A DNA stretch of 64,000 nucleotides from Candidatus Altimarinota bacterium (lineage in GTDB: Bacteria; Patescibacteriota; Gracilibacteria; UBA1369; UM-FILTER-53-11): positions 5,111-69,110 of the forward strand of contig JAGOUV010000002.1 in the NCBI GenBank assembly GCA_018061065.1, in the 5' to 3' direction. Of the stretch, positions 1-7,794 are shown one piece after another (the first letter of the stretch is position 1; each line of letters begins with the position of its first letter). Under the pieces are notes generated by a model. It searched no databases and was not told where the DNA came from. It saw nothing but the letters and a program-made list of their open reading frames with translations. Position numbers and translations under genes: made by a program.

Positions 1-138
1 CGCAAAGAGACGCTCTACATTCTCTGCGCCAAAATCTGCGAATAATTCGGGAGGTATAGTTTTGGGAACTTCAGGTCTTTTTTCAGCGGCGAGGTACCCC
101 GCAAGTGCGAGTCCCGGTCCCTGCTTAGCTTTTTTCAT
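1..138 (-). CDS. Hypothetical protein, N-terminal part only
   Basis: An open frame runs from ATG at 138 to the window edge, giving 46 codons with no stop. It begins MKKAKQGPGLALAGYLAAEK and continues into a Pro/Glu-rich stretch. I do not recognise the family. The start is the only ATG near this end and sits in an AT-rich upstream region, consistent with a real gene start. It is cut by the window, so length and function cannot be judged. Confidence 0.45.
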   Translation of the reverse strand, partial: MKKAKQGPGLALAGYLAAEKRPEVPKTIPPELFADFGAENVERLFA

Positions 139-215
139 ATTTGTTTAAACGAATACAATCCTTATATTTTACAACAAAATGGCCTTTATAGCCATTGTTA
201 CCGCTGGGTAATTCT

Positions 216-899
216 TTATAAAGAATCACGTTCCGCTAAGTATGAGTAGGTTGGTGCTCGATCTTGCACCCAATTTCCTGGATGTGTTGTATAGGTTGCT
301 GCACCTAACGTATCACGTGCACCCCGCTCAATTTCCTTGCCCATGTTCTCGTAACTCAATCTATGTCCCGGATTATAACCTGCTAATTCGGTATGAGATT
401 CTCCTCTACCGAAGTAGGTATCGCCACACTGTATCGAAGACTGCCATCTAAAGCTCCAATCATTAGCATTTCTAATGGGCGGATGTAATTCGAGTGTACA
501 AGATGCACTCTCATCAATCTCAAAACCAGCCCGTGTAATAGCCGCTGCGGCTACATCAGGAGGTGTGATCAAATAGGTACATGCTGCATCAGGATAGCAA
601 TGTAATCTACCATCTTGATTTTGTCTGATGGTAACTCGAACCTTTAAGCCCTCTTCTATGAATTCTTGAGCAGCATCATGACGGTTCACTTTTTCCTGAT
701 CCTGCAATGATACATTTTGAGTATCGAGTACCATTGGTTCTGTATTCGAAGCAGCGACTTTTGTAGAAATACTTGAGGCGACATCAGCACATACACACTC
801 AGATTGCTTTGCTGAATCTTCTTTAGGTACGCAGTTTGCGCCAAGGGCTGCTAGAGAGAGCGCGATAATTTTTGGGGCAGATGAGGGTTTTGACAACAT
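216..899 (-). CDS. Putative secreted protein of unknown function
   Basis: A 227-residue protein whose N-terminus has a short basic segment followed by a hydrophobic stretch (IIALSLAALGANC, residues 11-23), as in an export signal. A Cys at residue 23 suggests a lipoprotein, but the residue before it is Asn, so the lipobox is poor. The mature part is Cys-containing and polar, with segments such as CTYLITPPDVAAAAITRAGF. No known domain recognised. It has its own consensus promoter upstream (927-954) and stands alone, convergent to nothing nearby. Confidence 0.6.
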   Translation of the reverse strand: MLSKPSSAPKIIALSLAALGANCVPKEDSAKQSECVCADVASSISTKVAASNTEPMVLDTQNVSLQDQEKVNRHDAAQEFIEEGLKVRVTIRQNQDGRLHCYPDAACTYLITPPDVAAAAITRAGFEIDESASCTLELHPPIRNANDWSFRWQSSIQCGDTYFGRGESHTELAGYNPGHRLSYENMGKEIERGARDTLGAATYTTHPGNWVQDRAPTYSYLAERDSL

Positions 900-926
900 A
901 GATAGATATAAGTGATTAGGATTGGC

Positions 927-954
927 ATTATAACTATTCTACGTATTTTGTCAA
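927..954 (-). promoter_or_regulatory. Sigma70-type promoter of the secreted-protein gene
   Basis: Reading the minus strand, a perfect -35 TTGACA (954-949) and a perfect -10 TATAAT (932-927) are separated by 16 bp. The gene start at 899 lies about 20 nt after the expected transcription start. Confidence 0.65.
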
Positions 955-1040
955 TGTACACCGCTAACACCTTTGGTAATTGATTATTCCCTGTAGTATA
1001 CTAGCCGCAACCTGATACTTTATCACGCCACCATCACCTT

Positions 1041-3119
1041 ATGATGCACGCAATTGAATCGGAGTTCGTATTTATTGGACGCGGAGACGAGAGTTTTTTG
1101 GAGAATTACTCCTATGAGTTAAACAACGACCCCAGCGGCCAGGCGGGAAAGGTCTTTATGGCGTTGGAAATTGTAAATAATCAATCTGAAGCAGAGGAAA
1201 TTGGCGAGCTTATTTTTACGACCTTCCGCACACACTTTTATAAACACTTAGATCTCGATGGATATGAGCGTTTTGAAGAATCACTTAAGGCGGTGAATGC
1301 AGCAATCGAAGACTTGAAACGTCAAAAGGCAACGCGGTTTATTGGTACCTTGCACATGGCATTGGCCACGGTAGTGGGAGAAAATTTGTATATCTCAGTG
1401 ACCGGTGAGGCCGAGGTGTATCTTGTTCGCAAACGCTTTGTTTCAGCCATTTCTGAGGGGCTCGTGGAAGATCCTAAGTTCGAAGGATTTTTGAATATTG
1501 CCAATGGATCACTGGAAGAAGGGGACACCGTATTGCTCTCTTCTACACGTTTAATGCGTTACATTACCAAGACAGAGTTGGGGAAATTATTGCATGTTGG
1601 CGGAGAAGGACAGATTGGAAATGCATTACAAGAATTACATGACTATTTAAAAACTGAAATTTTAGGACGTGCTGCTGCCACCGGATTGTATATTGGAGAA
1701 GGAGTAGAGGTGACAGAAGAGATGGCTGCAAAAATGGGACGTAGCTCAGGAGTAGATGCTATGGATCCGGGAATGTTTGACGATCAAAGAGGGCCTTCTA
1801 TGGTGACGCGCATGCGTGATGTCGTTGGTCAGGTATTTAGTAAGATGCGCAGCAAAGCATCTAAACTACCAAAAGTAGAAGAGGTCATGCCCTCAAAAGA
1901 AACGATGGGACGTGTGGGGGGCGTTGTGGGAAACATGTTCTCAAGTGTGGGACGCGTGTTTGGGAAAGTAACAGACAAACTTCAGCATCGATCGACGTTC
2001 CTGGGCAGATTTTCTCGTCAGCGGGTTCTGGTGGTGATTGTTTTATTAGTCGTGGTGTTGGTTGGTGGTGTCTTCTGGTTGCAGACGAGCGCAGGCCAGC
2101 GCGAGGTCATTGCCGCACAACAGGCAAAACTTAATCAAGCACATGATTTAATTTCTGAGGCGACGACCTTTGGACAGTTTGATAAAGCAAAGGCATCTGA
2201 ACTTCTCAATGCAGCTGAACAACAGGCATTGGCCGTATTGAATTCTAATTATATGCGTGGTGAGGCAGTGAAAGTTTTGGACGATATAAATGAAACACGC
2301 GACTCTCTTGATGAAATCAAACGTGTAAAACAGCCTACGGTGGTAGCAGACTTAACTGAAAAACGTCAGGGGGCAATTGCATTAGGATTATTGGCTTTAA
2401 AAGAACACATTTACTCATTTGAATACAACGCACTGTACGAAATTGTTTTAGATAAACTTCAAGATCCACTCACCATCAGCTCATTGCAGAGTGTGGTGAT
2501 GGGAACAAATTATGATGAAGGTGATTCATTGGTATTCTTAACTAAGACGGGAAAATTGATTGAGTTCAAAGATGGCCGCTTCCTGGAAGTATCTACAAAA
2601 GACGGCATTTGGAAAGTTGGTGTTGATTTGAAATCATACGGTGAACGTTTGTATGTATTGGATAGCGAGCGAAACCAGATCTGGCGCTATACCCGCAAGC
2701 GTGATGGATTTGAAGCAGGCGAGGCATACAATCAAGATGCTGATTTGAAGAAAGCTGTTTCACTTGCGATTGATGGAAGTGTGTATGTTTTGAACAACGA
2801 TGCAACGGTGATTCAGCTTTATCAGGGAAAGAAACAAGAATATCCGCTACGCAAATCTCCACTGGTTGCGCTGAAAGCTCCGACTAAGATCTACACGGCG
2901 CTTGAGATGAATTATGTATTTATTCTTGAGCCATCACAGAAACGCGTGTTGTTGTATCGCAAAGATCCTCGCAACGGCGGTGCACAGTATGTTTCTCAGT
3001 ACATCTTTGATAACACGGGAGTGCTGCGTGATCTCATCGTAAAAGACAACCGCCTCTATGTAGTGGACGATACGAAAGTCTACTATGTGAACTTAAGCGG
3101 ACTTCAGGAGGCTGAGTAG
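1041..3119 (+). CDS. Membrane-anchored PPM-phosphatase-like protein with C-terminal beta-propeller
   Basis: A 692-residue three-part protein. Residues ~1-225 resemble the PP2C/SpoIIE (PPM) phosphatase fold (segments such as TRFIGTLHMALATVVGENLY and GSLEEGDTVLLSSTRLMRYI), but I cannot see the paired metal-binding Asp motifs, so it may be a non-catalytic relative. A single membrane helix follows at ~330-350 (VLVVIVLLVVVLVGGVFWLQ), then an Ala/Gln-rich helical segment, then residues ~480-690 with repeating beta-strand units (VFLTKTGKLIEFKDGRF, LYVLDSERNQIWRYTRKRDG) typical of NHL/propeller folds, expected outside the membrane. The layout suggests a signalling or envelope sensor protein; the ligand is unknown. 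Its 3' end overlaps the convergent glycosyltransferase by 27 nt. Confidence 0.7.
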   Translation: MMHAIESEFVFIGRGDESFLENYSYELNNDPSGQAGKVFMALEIVNNQSEAEEIGELIFTTFRTHFYKHLDLDGYERFEESLKAVNAAIEDLKRQKATRFIGTLHMALATVVGENLYISVTGEAEVYLVRKRFVSAISEGLVEDPKFEGFLNIANGSLEEGDTVLLSSTRLMRYITKTELGKLLHVGGEGQIGNALQELHDYLKTEILGRAAATGLYIGEGVEVTEEMAAKMGRSSGVDAMDPGMFDDQRGPSMVTRMRDVVGQVFSKMRSKASKLPKVEEVMPSKETMGRVGGVVGNMFSSVGRVFGKVTDKLQHRSTFLGRFSRQRVLVVIVLLVVVLVGGVFWLQTSAGQREVIAAQQAKLNQAHDLISEATTFGQFDKAKASELLNAAEQQALAVLNSNYMRGEAVKVLDDINETRDSLDEIKRVKQPTVVADLTEKRQGAIALGLLALKEHIYSFEYNALYEIVLDKLQDPLTISSLQSVVMGTNYDEGDSLVFLTKTGKLIEFKDGRFLEVSTKDGIWKVGVDLKSYGERLYVLDSERNQIWRYTRKRDGFEAGEAYNQDADLKKAVSLAIDGSVYVLNNDATVIQLYQGKKQEYPLRKSPLVALKAPTKIYTALEMNYVFILEPSQKRVLLYRKDPRNGGAQYVSQYIFDNTGVLRDLIVKDNRLYVVDDTKVYYVNLSGLQEAE

Positions 3120-4409
3120 AAAAGTCGTGATGTCAGCCATGGCGTTTGGTTTGCTAAGGCGCGATGCGTTGCGCGTGAAGTTTTTGTGATTGATGCGAAT
3201 TTGATCAATCCCTTCTGCAACATTGTCGTAGGTGTCCTGCGCAATAATGCCACAGCCTGATTGTTGAACGAGCAATGCGTTACCTTCTTCTTGGCCCGGT
3301 AATACATCGATAATCATGAGCGGTTTTTTTGCGTAAATACACTGCATAATCGTATTGCCGCCGGCCTTGGTAAGAACTAAATCTGCCGCGTTCATGTAGT
3401 GGTGAAGCTCGTTTGTCCATCCAGAAACGTGAGTGGGAAATGGCCATTTAATTTCTTGGAGCGAGTGGAGTACCTCATCATTAACTCCATAAGCAATGAA
3501 AATCGCCTGAAAATCTGGTGCGCGGTATTGGGCAAGTTTTTTCAAAAGTGTCGTAATTTTTTTGGTACGAATAACATTTGAGATAATTACGAGCGCGGTA
3601 AATGCAGTGGGACGCAATTGAATAGATTCCAGAAATTCTGCACGGGGAGTGCTTTGTGTAAATTCTAATGCAACAGGATAGCCGAGTGGTTTTATTTTTT
3701 TAAGTGGAACGCCTTGTTCATGAAGCGCGTGGCGTGTTTGATTATTTGAGACAATATAATAATCTGCATCGCCCAGAGCCCAGGCGCAGTGAACCGTATT
3801 TGTGTCAGTGATAAAACTGATAAAAGGGAACTGACGGGGAGGGAGATGTTTTGTATTATGTTCTACGTGTTCTACGGGGATTTCTCCGCTGGTGCCATTG
3901 CCATTTCCATTGCTGTAATCTTCCCATGCTTTGCCAAGCAAAAGATTCCAAATAGGAAAGGTAGAGATGAGCATCCGAGGTTTTTTCTCCTGAAGAAAGC
4001 GCATAAGCTTGCGGTGCATGAAGGCATCAGCGAGATGGTTGAGGATTTTTACCGTCCACGCGCGATCACGAGTTTCGGCAAAAAGTAACTCATACATGCG
4101 TGGTGAAAGCTTGAGCGTGTTGAGATAAATTTTCTTTGTCGCGGTGGCAATAATATTTTTAAAAGTCACGAAAAAATCGGCGATCTCGATGGTAAGCGTG
4201 GGATCTGCTTTATGAAGCGACTCGGCGATAGCTTGAGCCGCGACGTGATGTCCCGCGCCGATCGAGCCACTGAGAATCAGCACATCGCATCCACTGGATT
4301 CGATAGGAATTTCAGACGGTTGCGGCTGCGTGAGGGTGTTCGTCGAGCTCTCGGGCTTGGATGACTTCGACTCCAAAATCTCGGAGGGTGTCGTAGATGG
4401 GTATGACAT
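3093..4409 (-). CDS. MGDG synthase/UgtP-like glycosyltransferase (GT28 type)
   Basis: A 438-residue GT-B glycosyltransferase of the MurG/MGDG-synthase/UgtP group, expected to transfer a sugar from a nucleotide donor to a lipid such as diacylglycerol. The N-terminal signature SGSIGAGHHVAAQAIAESL (~47-65) matches the SxGxGHxxAA motif of this group. The C-terminal half has GWTNELHHYMNAADLVLTKA followed by GGNTIMQCIYAKKPLMI, the donor-binding region. The ATG at 4409 makes the gene overlap the upstream dCMP deaminase by 98 nt; an internal GTG at 4283, just before LILSGS, is a plausible shorter start. Lipid acceptor is inferred from family only. Confidence 0.8.
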   Translation of the reverse strand: MSYPSTTPSEILESKSSKPESSTNTLTQPQPSEIPIESSGCDVLILSGSIGAGHHVAAQAIAESLHKADPTLTIEIADFFVTFKNIIATATKKIYLNTLKLSPRMYELLFAETRDRAWTVKILNHLADAFMHRKLMRFLQEKKPRMLISTFPIWNLLLGKAWEDYSNGNGNGTSGEIPVEHVEHNTKHLPPRQFPFISFITDTNTVHCAWALGDADYYIVSNNQTRHALHEQGVPLKKIKPLGYPVALEFTQSTPRAEFLESIQLRPTAFTALVIISNVIRTKKITTLLKKLAQYRAPDFQAIFIAYGVNDEVLHSLQEIKWPFPTHVSGWTNELHHYMNAADLVLTKAGGNTIMQCIYAKKPLMIIDVLPGQEEGNALLVQQSGCGIIAQDTYDNVAEGIDQIRINHKNFTRNASRLSKPNAMADITTFLLSLLKSA

Positions 4410-4809
4410 CGGGGAAGCCTTTTATATAAACTACTTTAACAATGCCGCTTTCCGCAATAATGCCTTCGCAGATGCGGCAGGGATGTGAGGTAACGTAGAG
4501 AGTGGAACCGCCCAAGGTAATGCCGTCTTTTGCAGCGCGTGCAAAAAGTCGCTGCTCGGCACAGATACCGTAGCAGATCTCGCGGCGTTGGCCGGAGGGA
4601 ATTTGTTGGATGTCGCGGATGCAGCCGATCTTGGAACAGTTGTAGCAGCTATGTGGACTGTTGTCTGCATAGCCGATCATCTTGCCATTTTTTACTGCAA
4701 TGGCACCCACATGGGCGCGCAGACAAGTGGAGCTCTCGCTTACTTTTTTAAGCTGAGTGATGAATTTATGATCTGTTTCGGTGAGCGCGGTTGCTTTGTC
4801 GTGTGGCAC
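4312..4809 (-). CDS. Deoxycytidylate (dCMP) deaminase-like protein
   Basis: A 165-residue zinc deaminase of the ComEB/dCMP deaminase group, which makes dUMP for dTTP synthesis. The zinc site is visible as CAEQ (residues ~85-88) and SHPCRICEG (~108-116). Most dCMP deaminases have HAE at the first position; here it is CAE, as in cytidine deaminases, so substrate preference is uncertain. The Cys-rich insert SPHSCYNCSKIGC resembles the extra zinc site of dCMP deaminases. Start codon is GTG at 4809, 7 nt after an extended -10, suggesting a leaderless mRNA. The glycosyltransferase follows on the same strand. Confidence 0.82.
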   Translation of the reverse strand: MPHDKATALTETDHKFITQLKKVSESSTCLRAHVGAIAVKNGKMIGYADNSPHSCYNCSKIGCIRDIQQIPSGQRREICYGICAEQRLFARAAKDGITLGGSTLYVTSHPCRICEGIIAESGIVKVVYIKGFPDVIPIYDTLRDFGVEVIQARELDEHPHAAATV

Positions 4810-4816
4810 GGTCGAT

Positions 4817-4836
4817 ATTATAACATATGATAAAAT
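4817..4836. promoter_or_regulatory. Back-to-back extended -10 promoters for two leaderless genes
   Basis: On the minus strand TGT-TATAAT occupies 4825-4817 and is followed after 7 nt by the GTG start at 4809. On the plus strand TGA-TAAAAT occupies 4828-4836 and is followed after 6 nt by the ATG at 4843. Both spacings put the expected transcription start at or next to the start codon. Confidence 0.6.
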
Positions 4837-4842
4837 CCACCT

Positions 4843-6930
4843 ATGGACATCGCGCTTTCTTTTCTGGCATTTGTGGCACTGAATGTAGTGGTGGGGTGGA
4901 CGGCTTTGAAAATACTGTCATTACTAAAAAGGGGCGCGTTGGTGTGGTTTGTCTTATATATAGGTGAGATTTTGTTAATTCAAGTGGTGTTGGGCGCTTT
5001 TGGAATATTGAATTTTGCAGCAGTGAGTGTTTTTGCGGTGCTTATTGCACTTTCTGTGGGATGGAAATGGGGCTGGCGGATTCACCGTGCAAAAAATCCT
5101 CCGTGGCTAGGACTTGGTTGGTCGTCGCATTGGATGTTAGTTGTTTTGGCGCCGCTGGTGGTGCTCTTTATCTTACGATTATTCTTCGCGCTTCTCGAGC
5201 TGCCTTTTGAGTATGATAGCGGCGCCTATCATTTACCCATGGTAGTAGAGTGGTTGCGCACGGGCAGTTTATGGAATGTGTATTACAGTGCCTTTGCAGG
5301 GCCGGTGGGTTTTTATCCGGGCAATGGCGAGTTGCTCACGCTCTGGCTCTATCTGCCATTTCACAGCGATTTATTTGCCAATCTCCTTAACTTTTTCCTC
5401 TATCCGTGGCTGTTTATTGCGCTGTATCAATTGGGACGCACGCTGGGATTTGCGCGGAATGTGGCGATCGGTATCGCTGCGCTTTTTATGTATATGCCGC
5501 AGAGTTTGCAGCAACTGGGCACGCCGCAGGTTGATATATTTTTTACGCTGACGTTTGTACTGGTACTTTATTTTGGGATTCAGTATTTCAAGAAAATGGA
5601 GCTCGTTGATTTATTCTTATGCGGACTGTCGGTTGGTTTTTGTGTAGGTACAAAATATTTGGGGCTGCCGTATCTTGCACTGCCGCTCCTGGTTCTTGCT
5701 GGATTTATTTTGTATAAAAAAAGAAAGTGGCCGGTGAAAGTTTTGGCACATTATGGTGCGGGTATCGGAGCGTTATTGATGGGTGGGGGATTCTGGTTTG
5801 TGCGAAATATGGTTATTACAGGAAATCCGCTTTTTCCGCTTGAGGTAAAGGTGGGAGGCGTCACACTCCTGCAGGGTTACGGCGATCTGACCGCACATCT
5901 TGCGACCACAAGTGTGAAATATGCATTATCATCCGTGGCAGTGGCAAAGGAAGTGGTGGGCGCGCTCTGGCAGGTCACGGGTGTCTCTGGAATTCTTTTT
6001 TTGACTGGCGGTGCGCTCGCGTTTTTGTATACGGTGAAGTCATGGCGCGTGTCACTTATTTTGATCGCAAGTTTTTTGTATGGATTTTTTGTGTATGTTT
6101 CTTCGCCTTTTACCTACGAAAATCTTTTGGCAAATATGCGCTATGCGATGCCGCTTTTTATCGTTGGATTATTACCGTGGGGCTATGTCGTGGGACGGAA
6201 CTGGCTCATGAAAAGTTTTTTTTATGTTGTGGTGATGGGAGCGGTGACGGCGAATCTTTTATTTTTTATGATCGACGCGTTTCCCGGGCAGGGGAGTTTG
6301 TACGTGCAGTATGGAATGAAATTTCTATCACAGTGGAGCGTGTATTTTATGCTATGCGTTGCGGCCATGTGTGGGCTATTTTTATTGAAGTATTGGAAAA
6401 AGGCTATAGCCGTATATGCGTTACTTTTCTTTATGGTAAGCGGTTTGTGGCTCAATCAAATGAATGAGGTTCGCAATCGTGAATGGTTTAGTATCGCTCA
6501 AGAGATTTTTAATTTGAGTGTCTATAAACATCCTGTTGTTTTCAATGCACTGACTATCACGGACAAATTAGAGAAGTTGCCCGATGCAAAACATGTCGCC
6601 TTTACTGGACTCAACTATCACTATCACTTTTTGGGACGAGACCTCAGCCGCGAGGTGAATTATATAAATATTAATGAGTGTACCTACTGTCGCTATCAAG
6701 ATTATCGCACCAGTCCACAGTCCGTGCGTCGTGATCCGTCATTTGAGTCGTGGTATGCAAATCTTCAGACACGCAGCATTAACTATGTCGTCGTCGCACC
6801 AAACTTTATGCCATCGGTAAGAAATTATGAGTTTGAGTGGATGAATGAGCATCCTGAAAAATTCCAAAAGGTTTTTGATACGACAAATGGCGAAGAGCAA
6901 TTTCAGCACTACTTGTTTAAAGTTCTCTAA
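4843..6930 (+). CDS. GT-C type membrane glycosyltransferase (PMT/ArnT-like)
   Basis: A 695-residue polytopic membrane protein with roughly a dozen hydrophobic helices over residues 1-545 and a soluble C-terminal domain (~550-695). After the third or fourth helix it carries an acidic extracytoplasmic loop motif, ELPFEYDSGAYHLPMVVEW (~126-144), like the catalytic loop acidic residues of GT39/GT83 polyprenyl-phosphate-sugar-dependent transferases. It probably adds a sugar to a surface polymer, lipid or protein. Divergent from the dCMP deaminase and read from a leaderless-type promoter. Substrate is unknown; assignment rests on topology and the acidic loop. Confidence 0.68.
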   Translation: MDIALSFLAFVALNVVVGWTALKILSLLKRGALVWFVLYIGEILLIQVVLGAFGILNFAAVSVFAVLIALSVGWKWGWRIHRAKNPPWLGLGWSSHWMLVVLAPLVVLFILRLFFALLELPFEYDSGAYHLPMVVEWLRTGSLWNVYYSAFAGPVGFYPGNGELLTLWLYLPFHSDLFANLLNFFLYPWLFIALYQLGRTLGFARNVAIGIAALFMYMPQSLQQLGTPQVDIFFTLTFVLVLYFGIQYFKKMELVDLFLCGLSVGFCVGTKYLGLPYLALPLLVLAGFILYKKRKWPVKVLAHYGAGIGALLMGGGFWFVRNMVITGNPLFPLEVKVGGVTLLQGYGDLTAHLATTSVKYALSSVAVAKEVVGALWQVTGVSGILFLTGGALAFLYTVKSWRVSLILIASFLYGFFVYVSSPFTYENLLANMRYAMPLFIVGLLPWGYVVGRNWLMKSFFYVVVMGAVTANLLFFMIDAFPGQGSLYVQYGMKFLSQWSVYFMLCVAAMCGLFLLKYWKKAIAVYALLFFMVSGLWLNQMNEVRNREWFSIAQEIFNLSVYKHPVVFNALTITDKLEKLPDAKHVAFTGLNYHYHFLGRDLSREVNYININECTYCRYQDYRTSPQSVRRDPSFESWYANLQTRSINYVVVAPNFMPSVRNYEFEWMNEHPEKFQKVFDTTNGEEQFQHYLFKVL

Positions 6931-7791
6931 TTATTTGATCATCCACGGATACGCTTTTTGTACTTCTGACACGAGCGTTTCCGGCTTAAAGACGCCCAGT
7001 TCAGTGATGATGCCGTTAATCTGATCTGAGTTAGTGAGCTCAAAGGCGGGATTGATGATAGAGATGTTTGCAGGCTGATTTTCCCAGACTTCTTTGCTGC
7101 TGCGTTCTTCGATAGGTTCGTCTTTTCCGCCAATCGTAGCAGGATCAAACTTCCATGAGTTCGTACATGAATAGGTGGGAATAGTAAAATTGTGAGCAAA
7201 CTGGGCGAACATTGTCGTGCCAATTTTATTTACCACATTTCCTTCCACGGTCACTGCATCTGCGCCAAACAAAAATAAGTCAGATTCTTTGAGTTGTAGG
7301 CGGCCCGTTGAGTCTACGCCGTGAATCACAGGAATGCCGTGTTTTGCCAATTCCTCTGCAGTTTTTCGTCCCTGGAACTTGGGGCGGGTCTCAGTGTTGC
7401 GTACGGTAAAACGTTTGCCCTGATCCCAGGCTCTCATAAGAATTGCCGTTACTGTACTTGCGTGGCAGTGGGTGAAAACCGTCATGCCATCGTGAATTTT
7501 TTGTGAGCCGATTTCTGCAATCTTTGTCTTTGCATCTTTGAAATACTGCATCACTTCTTCCACTACGTTCGCGCGTTCCTTGAAAAAACGCATACAATAA
7601 GCCAATCCATTGCGTAAAGCTGGTTCAGTAACACGCAGATTCGAGAGCTCCTCAATGTACTGTTGGAGAAGTACGGGATCCTGTGTCTCCTTTAATTTTT
7701 CACCGAAAGCCTGCACACCCGCCACGGCGATATTTTCTGCACCCTGGATGGTAAGGTTTTTTATGCCCTCGGTAATTTCCTGATAATTCAT
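6931..7791 (-). CDS. Ribose-1,5-bisphosphate isomerase (eIF2B-like)
   Basis: A 286-residue member of the eIF2B alpha/beta/delta and MtnA superfamily. It shows TVFTHCHASTVTAILMRA (~103-120), ETRPKFQGRKTAEELAKHGI (~134-153) and GADAVTVEGNVVNKIGTTMF (~176-195), the substrate-site segments of archaeal R15P isomerase. In the AMP pathway it converts ribose-1,5-bisphosphate to ribulose-1,5-bisphosphate. It starts 3 nt after the AMP phosphorylase gene, exactly the partner enzyme expected, which supports R15P isomerase over methylthioribose-1-phosphate isomerase. The RuBisCO that would use the product is not in this window. Confidence 0.85.
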   Translation of the reverse strand: MNYQEITEGIKNLTIQGAENIAVAGVQAFGEKLKETQDPVLLQQYIEELSNLRVTEPALRNGLAYCMRFFKERANVVEEVMQYFKDAKTKIAEIGSQKIHDGMTVFTHCHASTVTAILMRAWDQGKRFTVRNTETRPKFQGRKTAEELAKHGIPVIHGVDSTGRLQLKESDLFLFGADAVTVEGNVVNKIGTTMFAQFAHNFTIPTYSCTNSWKFDPATIGGKDEPIEERSSKEVWENQPANISIINPAFELTNSDQINGIITELGVFKPETLVSEVQKAYPWMIK

Positions 7792-7794
7792 GGA

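Noticed and set aside
2593-2862. 89-aa minus-strand ORF inside the propeller region
   Set aside because: Antisense to a real gene, no start context or conservation signs.
4312-4409. dCMP deaminase and glycosyltransferase as one frameshifted fusion gene
   Set aside because: Each has a complete domain; the overlap is in different frames and the glycosyltransferase has an internal GTG start that removes it.
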